64,000 nucleotides of DNA, taken from assembly GCA_002943765.1 (NCBI GenBank), contig PQWQ01000093.1:31001-95000 (forward strand), read 5' to 3'. How positions within the stretch are numbered: the first letter of the stretch is position 1; every line of letters starts with the position of its first letter. The position numbers were made by a program, and so were the translations under genes. The notes beneath the pieces were generated by a model. The model worked only from the letters and a program-made list of their open reading frames with translations. It was not told where the DNA came from and did not search any database. The DNA comes from Psoroptes ovis (Eukaryota; Arthropoda; Arachnida; Sarcoptiformes; Psoroptidae). Shown here piece by piece: positions 51,653 through 61,914 of the stretch.

Positions 51653-51854
51653 TTAAATCTTCTGACAAATCTTGGGACCCAAATTTTTTGATTTACGATA
51701 ATCATCTCTTAATTTGATTGCATTTGAATGTTTTCAATGCCTTACCATACACATATTCCCATTCACTGCCATCAGATCGAGCTCGTTCACGCCATTGCAT
51801 CAACCATTTTTGCATGAGCAAATTGTAATCACTCGATTGTTGTTGAGTGGTCAT
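51653..51854 (-). CDS. Possible small two-exon gene, unknown
   Basis: The ORF from Met 51854 (MTTQQQSSDYNLLMQKWLMQ…) reads EWEYVY into a good donor (ATG|GTAAGG at 51746). An acceptor at 51706 (TTAAGAG|ATG) would continue DDYRKSKNLGPKICQKI to a stop at 51653, making 53 aa. The peptide is charged and Trp-rich with no membrane segment, more protein-like than neighbouring ORFs. The intron would be only 40 bp, shorter than any other here, and an alternative acceptor at 51941 suggests this could instead be an internal exon. I recognise no family. Confidence 0.3.
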
Positions 51855-51962
51855 ATTTTGATTGGTTTGAATTGTGGCATAACAGTTTTCAAATTTGAAC
51901 ATGAAGATATACATTGAATTATATGGGTAATTCACAGACGCTGTTTTGCATATAATTCATTT

Positions 51963-52040
51963 GAACAACATCAGATGGCGAAAACATCAAACATAAAAAT
52001 GACTGCGCAAGGTCCGATTTGAATTCGAATATTCTTTTGT
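51963..52040 (+). repeat. Dispersed subtelomeric repeat, proximal copy
   Basis: The block CAGATGGCGAAAACATCAAA … ACTGCGCAAGGTCCGATT … TTCGAAT … TTCTTTTGTTC recurs at 56999-57050 and 58138-58230 with changes. This copy marks the inner edge of the repeat-rich chromosome end. Confidence 0.7.
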
Positions 52041-53184
52041 TCAATGATCTTCAATTGAAAATTATCACAAACATGATTTGTTCATTGCTTAATTATAATG
52101 ATAAATTCGAATATTAATCATTTTAAAATTAATTATTTTTTAACATTTGCAAATTTAGTTAAAATTTGAATTATAATTCATAATTATAATCAATCAAGAA
52201 TCATGTTTTAATTCAAAATTGAATGAATTTACCATTGAAATTCACATATAAAATCTAAAAAAAATAACAGGTCCAAATTCAATGGAAAAAAAATAGAAAA
52301 TTAATACAATGGGAAAAATAAGAAAAAATTTTTCAATTCCCAATCAAAGTCACAATTATTTTTTTTTTGCTGCCGATCTAATGCTGATGCATAGCGTCGT
52401 AATACGGACATACATGATAACTCGAATCATCGGTTGTTGAGAAAAAAGCTGCTTGTAATGTACTCTAATAATCGTACTAATAATTAGCAATCAATGAATT
52501 AATGGGAAAATCATAATTGAAACCAAATGTTGTTAACCAAATGTATGGTCAGCAACATGCACCTGGTCAATACTAATGTATTTCCATGGACAATTCTTAA
52601 GAAATTCCAATCAGTTGGTTGACCTCAGGACCATAGAAATTTTCCCATGAAATTCATATTTTAAATTTTTTCGTTCGATGACCCTTTCTGTACGGTCTCA
52701 TTACAATCGGTCATTTCAGCGCTGATCGAATCTAATGATGCCTCAATATTGGTCGAATCAATACTGGTTTCGGTCATAAAACCATCATAATGATGTTCAT
52801 CAATATTGGATGAACCAGTAACTGAACTAACAATTCTTGTTTCTGTCATGAAATGATGATAAATTTTTAGATAATTAAAATAAAAATCAGTTTAAAACAT
52901 TTTTAAAACTAATTTTAAATATATTTTTATTGTTTTTTTATGTGCATTCGACAACACGTGTTTATTTATATATGTGTGTGTGTTGTTGTTTCCTTTTCCT
53001 TTTGTGTATGAGTATTTTTGTGTGAGTCAAGTTTTTTTTTTATTTCAAATTTTTGTTATTCCTAAACAGCGTTACGCACCACACCTCCCCCGCAAAGATT
53101 TTAACTTAAATCTTGAAGGGTAGTCTTTTCTAGATACAATCGCTTCTACGAACATTATTGTTGTAGTTGTTGCATCACCATTGT
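52041..53184. other. Inner subtelomere, no secure gene
   Basis: AT-rich sequence with one 62-codon minus-strand ORF (52849-52661) containing two similar TET…-SNI/TNI stretches and no known domain. The segment 52861-52933 matches 55756-55816, after which this copy carries about 250 extra bp (52934-53184, T-rich, with a CACCTCCCCCGC patch) before the match resumes at 53185. Confidence 0.4.
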
Positions 53185-53272
53185 TATTTGATTCCGGTAT
53201 TATTGCATCATTTGTCGATGCATCTTGTGGATTCGATTCAATCAATTCAATGACTGATTTAGCTGATTTAAA
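53185..53272 (-). repeat. Duplicated minus-strand ORF segment, copy 1
   Basis: The minus strand reads SVIELIESNPQDASTNDAI then IPESNNN. It matches copy 2 at 55817-55905 (SVIESTESNQQDASTNAAI, IPESN). A shorter relic, IPESINN, lies in the Thr-rich ORF at about 54340. The reading frame is better conserved than the flanks, suggesting a once-coding sequence. No known family recognised. Confidence 0.55.
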
Positions 53273-53300
53273 TTTCTTAGAAGATCTTCAAGCATAACCA

Positions 53301-53661
53301 GCAGAGTTACTTTATGGTAGTCCATTGACAGCATCAGCCGATTTGGACGACCGATGAGTTCAATCAACAGCTGCAAAAGTTGTTTACCAGTATTGTACCA
53401 ACACCAACAAGGGTACAATCCAAACTGGAGTCGTACATCCCAGTTTCGCTTCAATCGTGCACACACGTATGGGTTAGAAACGAAAACCCAATGGCTCTTC
53501 AACCGCCGTACACTGGTCCTTTCCGGGTTATTGAACGTACTAACAGCCATATGACCATTCGTGCGCAAAATGGCCAACACGTGGAGTATATCGAACGCGT
53601 GAAACCAGCCGTGGTAGAAAAATCGGTGCGAATCGACACCGAAGTCACAGTCAATCAATAA
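53301..53661 (+). pseudogene. Ty3/Gypsy-type retrotransposon integrase C-terminus, broken
   Basis: The frame starting at 53303 reads AELLYGSPLT, typical of the end of the integrase core, then stops at TGA about 53356. A second frame (+1 relative) carries EFNQQLQKLF and then CTHVWVR, PPYTGPFRVIERT and IERVKPA, the GPY/F-type C-terminal module of Ty3/Gypsy integrases, ending at 53661. The rest of pol is absent on both sides, so this is a frameshifted, truncated relic rather than an active element. Confidence 0.75.
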
Positions 53662-54084
53662 CAATAACATTGACATCGATGACAGTGACTAAAAACCAAA
53701 AAACTTAATGAAATGACTTCATTTTAGCCATCAATCAATCTGATCGCTACCATGATCAACTTGATTCCCAACATCTTTACCGGGTATTCGTATGAAATCA
53801 CGTGTCGGTTGATCAAGACTACTTGCCGACATCGCTACGAGCATCGACAAATTATTCACCAATTCAGTTGGCTTTGGCAACAAAATTTGCAACCATGATG
53901 ATGAATGTTGTTGTTGTTGACATTCAAGGTAATTTGGATTATCTAAATTTAATTAATTATCATTTTACAAAAATCAAGAGCATATACATGTCACGCCGGT
54001 CAAATTGGGATTCAATTATATTTTATTCATTTTCAATTATTAATTATAAATATTTTATATCATAAAATATTGAATCAATTAATA

Positions 54085-54330
54085 ATTGTTGTTGTGATGG
54101 TTGTTGTTGTTGTTGTTGTTGGGGTGATGGTTGTTGTTATTATTGTGGTGGTTGTTGTGGTTTTTGTTTTGGTGGTTGTTGGGACTGTTGTTGGGGTTGT
54201 GGTTGTTGTTGTTGTTATGGTGGCTGTTGGGGTTGTTGTTGTTGTTATGACGGTTGTTGGGATTACTGTCATTTTCATTGTTGAGGTGCTCCGTGGGCTT
54301 TCTGTTGTTGTTGTTGTGGTTGTTGCACCC
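54085..54330. repeat. GTT-rich trinucleotide tract
   Basis: Long, impure GTT/GTG repeats. On the minus strand they lie in an ORF (54413-54075) coding Thr-rich runs after a non-repetitive start MTDQEQNCFNQMPKEDKAPQ. There is no signal peptide, so a mucin-like gene is unlikely. Confidence 0.8.
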
Positions 54331-54786
54331 GCATTATTAATTGATTCAGGTATTTGTGGTGCCTTATCTTCTTTCGGCATTTGATTGAAGCAATTTTGCT
54401 CCTGATCAGTCATTTTCTATTAGATGGAGAATGAACCAAAGAATTAATATCTTTGAAAAACTAGACCCCAGAAGGAGCATGCTGATCTTGTGTTGCAATC
54501 GATTGATGTATTGAAATCTAAATGTACCAAATTCATTCAAATGGTAGAAACCAATGTCATAAATCACTAAGAAAATTGGATTACGCTTTGATTGTATTTG
54601 GCAATATTGATTGGCAAACAGCCTGCAGCAAATTCAATTCAATTCGATCGAGCAAGTCGAATTGATAAACAATCAATTGTGATTATTAATTTGACCAAAC
54701 AGATGATTTGATTTGTACAAACTATGTTTTATTGAAAATAAGGAACAAGCACATACCATTAATTGGATGGTTCACGTTAATCACCA

Positions 54787-54822
54787 ATGGATGGATGGAT
54801 GGTTGGATGGATGGATGGATGA
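54787..54822 (+). repeat. GGAT tetranucleotide microsatellite
   Basis: ATGG/GGAT repeated about eight times with one GGTT interruption. Confidence 0.85.
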
Positions 54823-55089
54823 TGAAATTGACGATTAGAATTTAACTGAAAATTTCAATATTAAATTGATAAATAACAAAATAGATGCACGTTGGTGATA
54901 ACAATTGTACAAAAACTTTTGCTTAGAAATCTTGAAAAACTTATTTGCAATCATGTAATAACAACATTACAGTTTTTAAGACACCATTTGTTGAATTGTT
55001 TCCAGGCAACCGTTTGACGCCCAGCGTCAGTGATGGTATCCTCGGATAGCTCTGAGAGAGGCGCAAAGGATTTGGTATAAATGCCGTTA

Positions 55090-55167
55090 CAATATTGAAA
55101 GTTTACTCAAAATTTCGATGTAAAATTGATGAAAATCAATATTGAAAATTTACTCAAAATTTCAATG
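55090..55167 (+). repeat. Direct repeat, two 31-bp copies
   Basis: 55090-55120 and 55137-55167 share CAATATTGAAA…TTTACTCAAAATTTC with two differences; the offset is 47 bp. Confidence 0.8.
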
Positions 55168-55485
55168 AAAAATCGAACTTTTGTGAGCAATCATTGTCAA
55201 CGGAAATTCAACAATTCGATTTGAGGCTGCGCTTGGATGCATTTATTTGAATTTTTAAGGACAAAATGACTAAATGATACAATTTTTAAATGAATAGTCG
55301 AGAAGATGATAATACGTGAACAATGATATTTTAAAAACAATTGATACAAATCAATCTTAATACATTTTAACATAAACAATGACACTATTACTTAGTATTA
55401 ATAAAAAACGTCATCAAACTTGGCTCGCTTGCCACTTAAACGTCTGCCTGAAATGTATTGCTAATTCATCAAAATTAACCAAATC

Positions 55486-55545
55486 GCATCTATTATTCAG
55501 GTTAAGCATCTATTATTCAGGTTAAGCATCTATTATTCAGGTTAA
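55486..55545 (+). repeat. Three perfect tandem copies of a 20-bp unit
   Basis: Unit GCATCTATTATTCAGGTTAA, three identical copies in a row. The unit ends in a pyrimidine tract plus CAG, so each could mimic a 3' splice site on the plus strand. Confidence 0.95.
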
Positions 55546-55816
55546 ACATCACTTGACCATTAACTGTGAGAAGCAATTCAAAAAAAAAAATCTGCATCAA
55601 AATGTCATTATTTCTTAAATTCATCATTTATCATCAACGTTTGGCCACAAGTTGTAAGTCGAGCGAATCGATAGGCAAAGACATAAGTCGAATTTATGAT
55701 TTTAAGTTTGAATTTATTGATAATTAATGATATTGAATTGATATAATCAATAATAAATTTTTACATAATTAAAATAAATAATTAGTTTAAAACAATTTTA
55801 AATATATTTTTATTGT

Positions 55817-55905
55817 AATTTGATTCAGGTATGATTGCTGCGTTTGTCGATGCATCTTGTTGATTCGATTCAGTCGATTCAATGACTGATTGGGCTAATT
55901 CTAAT
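55817..55905 (-). repeat. Duplicated minus-strand ORF segment, copy 2
   Basis: Partner of 53185-53272. The homology extends leftward through 55756-55816 (partner 52861-52933). Confidence 0.55.
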
Positions 55906-56107
55906 TTGACCAAATCATGGTCTACTTCATCTTAACGGATGATTGAGGTTCGATTTCGAGGATTCTCCTTTGCCCTTTCATCCTCTACGATTCTACACTT
56001 CCATCTGCTATAATAAATAATCAATAAGAATAATTCATTAATCATTTAGTTGATTGATGAAAATAATTACAAATATTTTACCTTTTCATAAAGCTTGGTA
56101 TTTATTT

Positions 56108-56506
56108 TTAAGATGTTGCGGACATGCTTGCCATCTGATGGATTTTATTGTTTAAAAATTCACTTTTAATAAACAATAAAATAATTAAAAGTAATTTTGT
56201 TTTTACTTTTTTGGTTAACAAGCAGCGATTTAGAAATAATTTTGCAAGCATATGCTTATATTTGATGTTATATCGATAAATTCGAAACACTTGGCAAAGC
56301 ACTGGTGCAATATAATTCGGTGTTCCACACAATGTTTTTCTTTGATTGAGTTTGGTGGCCAGACCTAAATCGCCAACTTTGACTTGCATTTGCTCATTTA
56401 TGATTATATTGTCCAACTTGAGATCACGATGCACGATTCGCCGATAAATTGTTAAACCACGTAAATAAATTGAGCCAAATAATGGATATTGTTTGCATGA
56501 AAGCAA
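56108..56506 (-). pseudogene. Truncated Polo-like kinase fragment
   Basis: The core at 56464-56303 reads IVHRDLKLDNIIIN, MQVKVGDLGLATKLN and KTLCGTPNYIAP, diagnostic of Polo-like kinases (PLK TLCGTPNYIAPE). DFG is DLG. The whole N-lobe is missing upstream, a few residues before HRD are deleted, and after IAP the frame runs through about 47 unrelated codons before EFLNNKIHQ, which may be the displaced PEVLN… segment. No polo boxes follow. It is best read as a partial, decaying gene copy in the subtelomere. Confidence 0.65.
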
Positions 56507-56888
56507 AAATGTAAAGACAAATGGCTATTTAAATCGATTCAATATTTTGATATGATTTGATAAAATGAATTATTATCAATGTTTTAGTTTATAAAAATGA
56601 AAATGTTTATATACAAAAATATTTGAACAAATTTTGTAAATCTGACTGATATGTTAGATATAAACAAATTCTCGAGAAAATACTAGAAAGGGAAAAGGAT
56701 ATGAAATTTTGGAAAACAATTTTAAAACATGTGGTTTTGTACGGATTTTCGGGAATATTTTCTGCTAAACATATTTTCGGGAAATCTGAGGTTATAACAC
56801 GCGGAATTTTTTTGAAAAAATCGAAAAAATCTTAAGATCTTTGTTCTCGTTCGAATTGCCTATTCTTTATTACAGTGATTAAAGTATC

Positions 56889-56975
56889 AATTCGTAGTTT
56901 TGAAGTTTTATTTCGTAGTTTTATAGCTGCGAATCCCTTTGAAAACTACGAAATTCAATTTAAAAACTCCGAATT
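56889..56975. repeat. Foldback (inverted repeat), 34-bp arms
   Basis: Arms 56889-56922 and 56942-56975 pair at 29 of 34 positions around a 19-nt spacer. The inner ends (ATTTCGTAGTTTT / AAAACTACGAAAT) are perfect. Confidence 0.85.
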
Positions 56976-57002
56976 AAAACATAAATACTGTAACACAAAA
57001 TC

Positions 57003-57760
57003 AGAATGACTGCGCAAACTCCGATTCAAATTCGAATGTTCTTTTGTCCTCTTTCGAATTCTATTGTTCTTTTGTTCTCTTTTGAATTCGAATTTTTTTG
57101 TTCTTTTTCGAATTCGATTCTTTTGTTCTCATTGGAATTCTAGCTTTGTGTGAGATCAGTCGATTGATTTAGTGAGAAAAACCAGATTAATCAGTATGAA
57201 ATGTTCAGTGATTGATGATGATTAATTGATTTTGATTAATTTATCTTACAAAAGATGAATCAATAGTTGTTTGAAATAAATTGTTATTTATTCATTTGAA
57301 TTAGTTAATGTGGTTCTTACTTTATGATGAGTTGTTTGATTGAGGTTGATTATGATTCAATTCCACATGAAATTTGATTGAAGGTATGCTTGGAAATGAT
57401 TGCATTTCAATTAATTTAATTTCAATTTTAATTTCGTTTTAGCCAATGTTTCAATTGAGGGCTTTAAAAATGAAGAAAGTATCTGCAATAAGGATCGATT
57501 TTGGGCAAATGACCATTGATATATAAGATTATTGAACACTAATTATAATAATTGATTCAAGATGCATCATTTCAAGACTATTAAGATGTGAAACGCATTC
57601 GTTAATCCATTTGTTTCTATTAGTGGGTATGTTGATTTGCTGTCTTATACCTTAATCTCTATATTCTCATATTATAATAATCAACCAAGTTTAACCAACA
57701 AGCATTAAGTAGCAGTGAAAATTAGCAGCAAATTTGTTTTAGTTTCAATTTAGAATAATG
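57003..57760 (+). repeat. Subtelomeric direct duplication, copy 1
   Basis: Starts in GAATTC-rich TTCTTTTGTTCTC arrays, then shares long stretches with copy 2, e.g. TTTGTGTGAGATCAGTCGAT, GAAATGTTCAGTGATTGATG and GATTGAAGGTATGCTTGGAA. The copies then drift apart. No ORF is preserved in both. Confidence 0.85.
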
Positions 57761-58189
57761 CATTGATTTTATTCCTGTTCTTATTTTCATTCTGGTCTCC
57801 TAAAAAAGTTAGATTTAGTTCTTAATTCTTAATTTTAAAATTAATTTAATCAGATTAGACAATACATAAGAAAACAAATGTCATAATCCCTAACAATGGC
57901 CGAACATGTTATGCTCATGTATATGTCTGAAGCATGATGTAATTTTAATTGTCGTTTTGTATCAATCAAGAAGATCAATTGAAAATCATTTTATTTTAGT
58001 ATTTAAAGTGTTGATTGCATTGAATTATGATCAATTGTGCATCCATCAAATCTCTAATGATAAGGATGTGTATGTTCTAATGATTATTAAATATTTTAGA
58101 TTTGCATTAATTAATGTCATTTTGATTATAACTTATTCAAACAACAACAGATGGCGATAACATCAAAAAAGAAAATGCGCGCGAAAAGA
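57761..58189. other. Spacer between duplication copies
   Basis: AT-rich, no gene. Its right end (58138-58189) belongs to the dispersed repeat also found at 51963. Confidence 0.4.
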
Positions 58190-59095
58190 GAAGCGCAAAC
58201 TCGAATTCGAATTCGAATGTTCTTTTGTTCTCTTTTGAATTCTATTGTTCTTTGTTCTTTTTCGAATTCGATTTTTTTTTTGTTCTCTTTCAAATTCTAG
58301 TGTTCATTGTTCTCTTTGGAATTCGAATTTTTTTTGCCCTTTTTCGAATTCGATTCTTTGTTCTCTTTCGAATTCTATTGTTCTTTGTTCTCATTTGAAT
58401 TCGAATTTTCTTTTGTTCTGATCGAATTCGATTCTTTTGTTCTCATTCGAATTCTAGCTTTGTGTGAGATCAGTCGATCGATTTAGTAAGAAAAACTTGA
58501 TTAATCACTATGAAATGTTCAGTGATTGATGATGATTAATTGATTTTGATTAATTTATATCACAAAGATGAATCAATCGTTATTTGAAATTAATTATTAT
58601 TTAATTATTTGAATTAGTTAATGAGATTTCTATGAATTTTGTGAATATGTGATTTGTGAAAAAATGAACTTTATGATGTGATGTTTGATTGTAGTTGCAA
58701 CTTGATTTGGCCAATTCCATATGAATTTGATTGAAGGTATGCTTGGAATGATTGCATTTCAATTAATTTAATTTTAATTTTAATTTCATTTTAGCCAATG
58801 TTTCAATTCAGTGCTGTGATAATGAAGAAAGTAATTAGAATAACGATCGATTACAGGCATACGAAGATTGATATTTGATTACAGGCCATTAATTGAATGG
58901 CGAAGAATTATGTCAAGATCTATGATTTCAAGATTCTCAACATGTCAATCGCACTCGTTAACTCAACTGCTCAGATTATTGGGTATGTTAATTTGCGTTT
59001 TTATACTAGTTTGATTACTATATTTACATATTCTTATTATCAGTTGAATTTAACCAACACATAAAAATTAGCACAAAATTTGTTTTGATTATAAT
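58190..59095 (+). repeat. Subtelomeric direct duplication, copy 2
   Basis: Partner of 57003-57760, with an expanded GAATTC/TTCTTTTGTTCTC array (about 58195-58455). Confidence 0.85.
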
Positions 59096-59763
59096 TAAAG
59101 ATTACATATAATTGCTTCCCTATTGTCCTTTGTATTAATGAAGTAGTATCTGACCAGTATCAATATTTGATTCTAAGATTATTGATCATTATATTATTTA
59201 TTCAGATTAGATAAATGATTGATTATTTGAATAATTTAACTTATCTCATTAATTATCATACATTTCAAATATTAGCAAGATTCTAAATTATTATCCTAAC
59301 TAGTATTTTTTGTGTAAATTCTAAGACTTGTGATAGAAGAATGAAAGTGAACATATGAGAATTGATTAATCATTTATGCATTATATTCTGTGCTGATTAT
59401 TGGTCATGAAGAATCTCTTATACATAGAAATATTTTTCCCTTTTTGAAGAAAAGTTATGAAGATTTTTACTTAATGAATGATGAGATTGATATGTGAGAA
59501 TTTGAATGAGAATGCTTTATTTATGAAATGAGAGAGAGTCTGGCAATGGCTTCTTTTATTTTAAATATAATCAAATGCTGAGATATATTAAATGAAAAAT
59601 ATTAATCAGAAAATATAGATTATCTATTCTATGTTGAATAAAATGGTTGGGCTGGGCTGGGTCAGAACAGGACTAGGATATTGAAAATTGAGATATTCAT
59701 GATGAATGAGAGATGTGAAAAAGTGACTTAAAAAAAGTGAAATTGAAACAATTTTTATTAGAA
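59096..59763. other. AT-rich subtelomeric spacer
   Basis: No gene, RNA or array seen. Confidence 0.4.
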
Positions 59764-60005
59764 GGTAATTAGTTCATATGAACTTGTACCTTTATGATCA
59801 ATTTATCATCTCAATATTAGATTACCATTATGAGTGATTCTGAGGCCAGTTAAGACGGCTCTATGCATAGGAAAATATCAGAACATCATTATGAGTGATT
59901 CTGAGGCCAGTTAAGACGGCTCTATGCATAGGAAAATATCAGAACATCATTATGAGTGATTCTGAGGTAATTAGTTCATATGAACTCGTACCTTTTATGA
60001 TCAGT
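59764..60005 (+). repeat. 61-bp satellite, TTAA subfamily, two clean units
   Basis: Two adjacent 61-bp units contain GAGGCCAGTTAAGACGGCTC then TATGCATAGG. They are flanked by direct copies of GGTAATTAGTTCATATGAAC (from 59764 and from 59966). The units carry an uninterrupted TTAA, the same site that is occupied in the two MITE-bearing units further right. Confidence 0.9.
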
Positions 60006-60244
60006 TTTCATCTCTTTAAAAACAACTCTTAATATCCTGGCTTTCAAATATCTTATGGTTAGTGTGTGAAGAAAGTTTGAGATTAAAGAGAAAGGAAGGC
60101 ATGGTGATTGACAATTGATGTGGCACATCTGTGCCAATCAAGATAATTTTCAGAGAATCAAATGATTAATGATCTTGCATGTAAGAATGTAAGATTGTTT
60201 TTGAGGGAACATATACGTTTTGAGATTTAAAAAAATTGAAAATT

Positions 60245-60264
60245 ATATCGCAGATCTGCGATAT
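60245..60264. repeat. Perfect 20-bp palindrome
   Basis: ATATCGCAGATCTGCGATAT, with no loop. It stands alone in the spacer before the first MITE. Confidence 0.95.
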
Positions 60265-60333
60265 GATATTACATAAAGAACATAAAGATGATGTTACTTA
60301 AAGAAATTGAATTAGTTGAGATTCTGAGGCCAG

Positions 60334-60688
60334 TTAACACGCTGGCTGCCATAAGGGTCACCGATGACTACCAAGGTGTCACGTGATGAAATTTTGAAAT
60401 TATCTTGGGTGAAAATCCTGTTGAAGTTTTCAAACGAAAATCACTGAAAAATGATTGAATAAGTATGAAAAATAGAACAAAATCAGAATTGATAATTTTT
60501 ATCCTTCCGAAGAGTAGTTATAGCCAAAAATAACCCTTTCTGACAAAAATAGATAAATAATCATTTTCAAGCCTGCGCTAAACATTTACACTAGTTTCAT
60601 AAAGATACTACGATCAGCGCATCTCGAAATATGCATCTGGGCGTGAACGAGCAGCCACAAAAAATGCGTTGGGCAGCCAACGTGTCAA
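60334..60688 (+). mobile_element. TTAA-flanked MITE, copy 1
   Basis: 355 bp. The left end is TTAA-CACGCTGGCTGCC; the right end reverse-complements to TTGA-CACGTTGGCTGCC, so the terminal inverted repeats differ at one of 13 positions. It has no coding capacity. It is inserted in a satellite unit: left flank GATTCTGAGGCCAG, right flank GACGGCTCTATGCATAG, exactly the two halves of the unoccupied unit at 59840-59880. TTAA duplication suggests mobilisation by a piggyBac-type transposase (inference). Confidence 0.85.
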
Positions 60689-61914
60689 GACGGCTCTATG
60701 CATAGTAAGATCAACAGATCATCATTATGTTTGATCGAAAAGCTGAGGCAGATGGCTCTATGCAGTGGCAAATATGAGATCACTGATATGCATGATCCTT
60801 AAGCCAAGTCAAATGGCACTACGCTGTGGGAAATATTAGATCACTAATATGATCCTTAAGCCGAGTCAGACGGCTTTATGCAGTGGGAAATATGAGATCA
60901 CTTACATGCATGATCCTTAAGCCAAGTAAAATGGCATTACGCTGTGGGAAATATGTGATCATGAAGCCGAGTCAGACGGCTTTATGCATATTAAAATAAA
61001 GGATCAGCATATAATGTGATCATGAAGCCGAGGCAGACGGCTTTATGCAGTGGGTAATAAAGGATCAGCATATAATGTGATCATAAAGCCGAGTCAGACG
61101 GCTTTATGCATATTAAAATAAAGGATCAGCATATAAAAAAAAAAAAAAAAAAATCAGCATATAATGTGATCATAAAGCCGAGTCAGACGGCTTTATGCAT
61201 ATTAAAATAAAGGATCAGCATATAATGTGATCATAAAGCCGAGTCAGACGGCTTTATGCATATTAAAATAAAGGATCAGCATATAATGTGATCATAAAGC
61301 CGAGTCAGACGGCTTTATGCATATTAAAATAAAGGATCAGCATATAATGTGATCATAAAGCCGAGTCAGACGGCTTTATGCATATTAAAATAAAGGATCA
61401 GCATATAATGTGATCATAAAGCCGAGTCAGACGGCTTTATGCATATTAAAATAAAGGATCAGCATATAATGTGATCATAAAGCCGAGTCAGACGGCTTTA
61501 TGCATATTAAAATAAAGGATCAGCATATAATGTGATCATAAAGCCGAGTCAGACGGCTTTATGCATATTAAAATAAAGGATCAGCATATAATGTGATCAT
61601 AAAGCCGAGTCAGACGGCTTTATGCATATTAAAATAAAGGATCAGCATATAATGTGATCATAAAGCCGAGTCAGACGGCTTTATGCATATTAAAATAAAG
61701 GATCAGCATATAATGTGATCATAAAGCCGAGTCAGACGGCTTTATGCATATTAAAATAAAGGATCAGCATATAATGTGATCATGAAGCCGAGTCAGACGG
61801 CTTTATGCAGTGGGTAATGAAGGATCAGCATATAATGTGATGATGAAGCCGAGTCAGACGGCTCTATGCATAGTAAGATCAACAGATCACCATTATGTTT
61901 GATCTTGAGGCCAG
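60689..61914 (+). repeat. 61-bp subtelomeric satellite array
   Basis: Diverged units occupy 60689-60960. From about 60961 to 61860 they are near-identical, with about eleven consecutive copies at 61154-61790 showing an exact 61-bp period. Each core unit contains AAAGCCG…CGGCTTT, a perfect 7-bp inverted repeat around the loop AGTCAGA, then TATGCATATTAAAATAAAGG and ATCAGCATATAATGTGATCA. Edge units have TATGCAGTGGG(T)AA in place of TATGCATATTAAAA. No ORF is conserved. The array is bracketed by two MITEs in opposite orientation. Confidence 0.95.
61135..61153 (+). repeat. 19-nt poly(A) inside the satellite
   Basis: A pure A run interrupts one unit and is flanked on both sides by ATCAGCATATA, as if 11 bp of target were duplicated. 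Confidence 0.9.

Noticed and set aside
53802..54065. 87-codon plus ORF after the integrase relic
   Set aside because: No retroelement or other motif, non-ATG opening, ends in AT-rich noise.
54075..54413. Thr-rich mucin-like minus ORF
   Set aside because: Frame arises from a GTT/GTG tract; no signal peptide; kept only as a repeat.
60689..61914. Regular array considered as CRISPR
   Set aside because: Units are contiguous 61-bp near-identical copies with no unique spacers, in a eukaryotic chromosome end.
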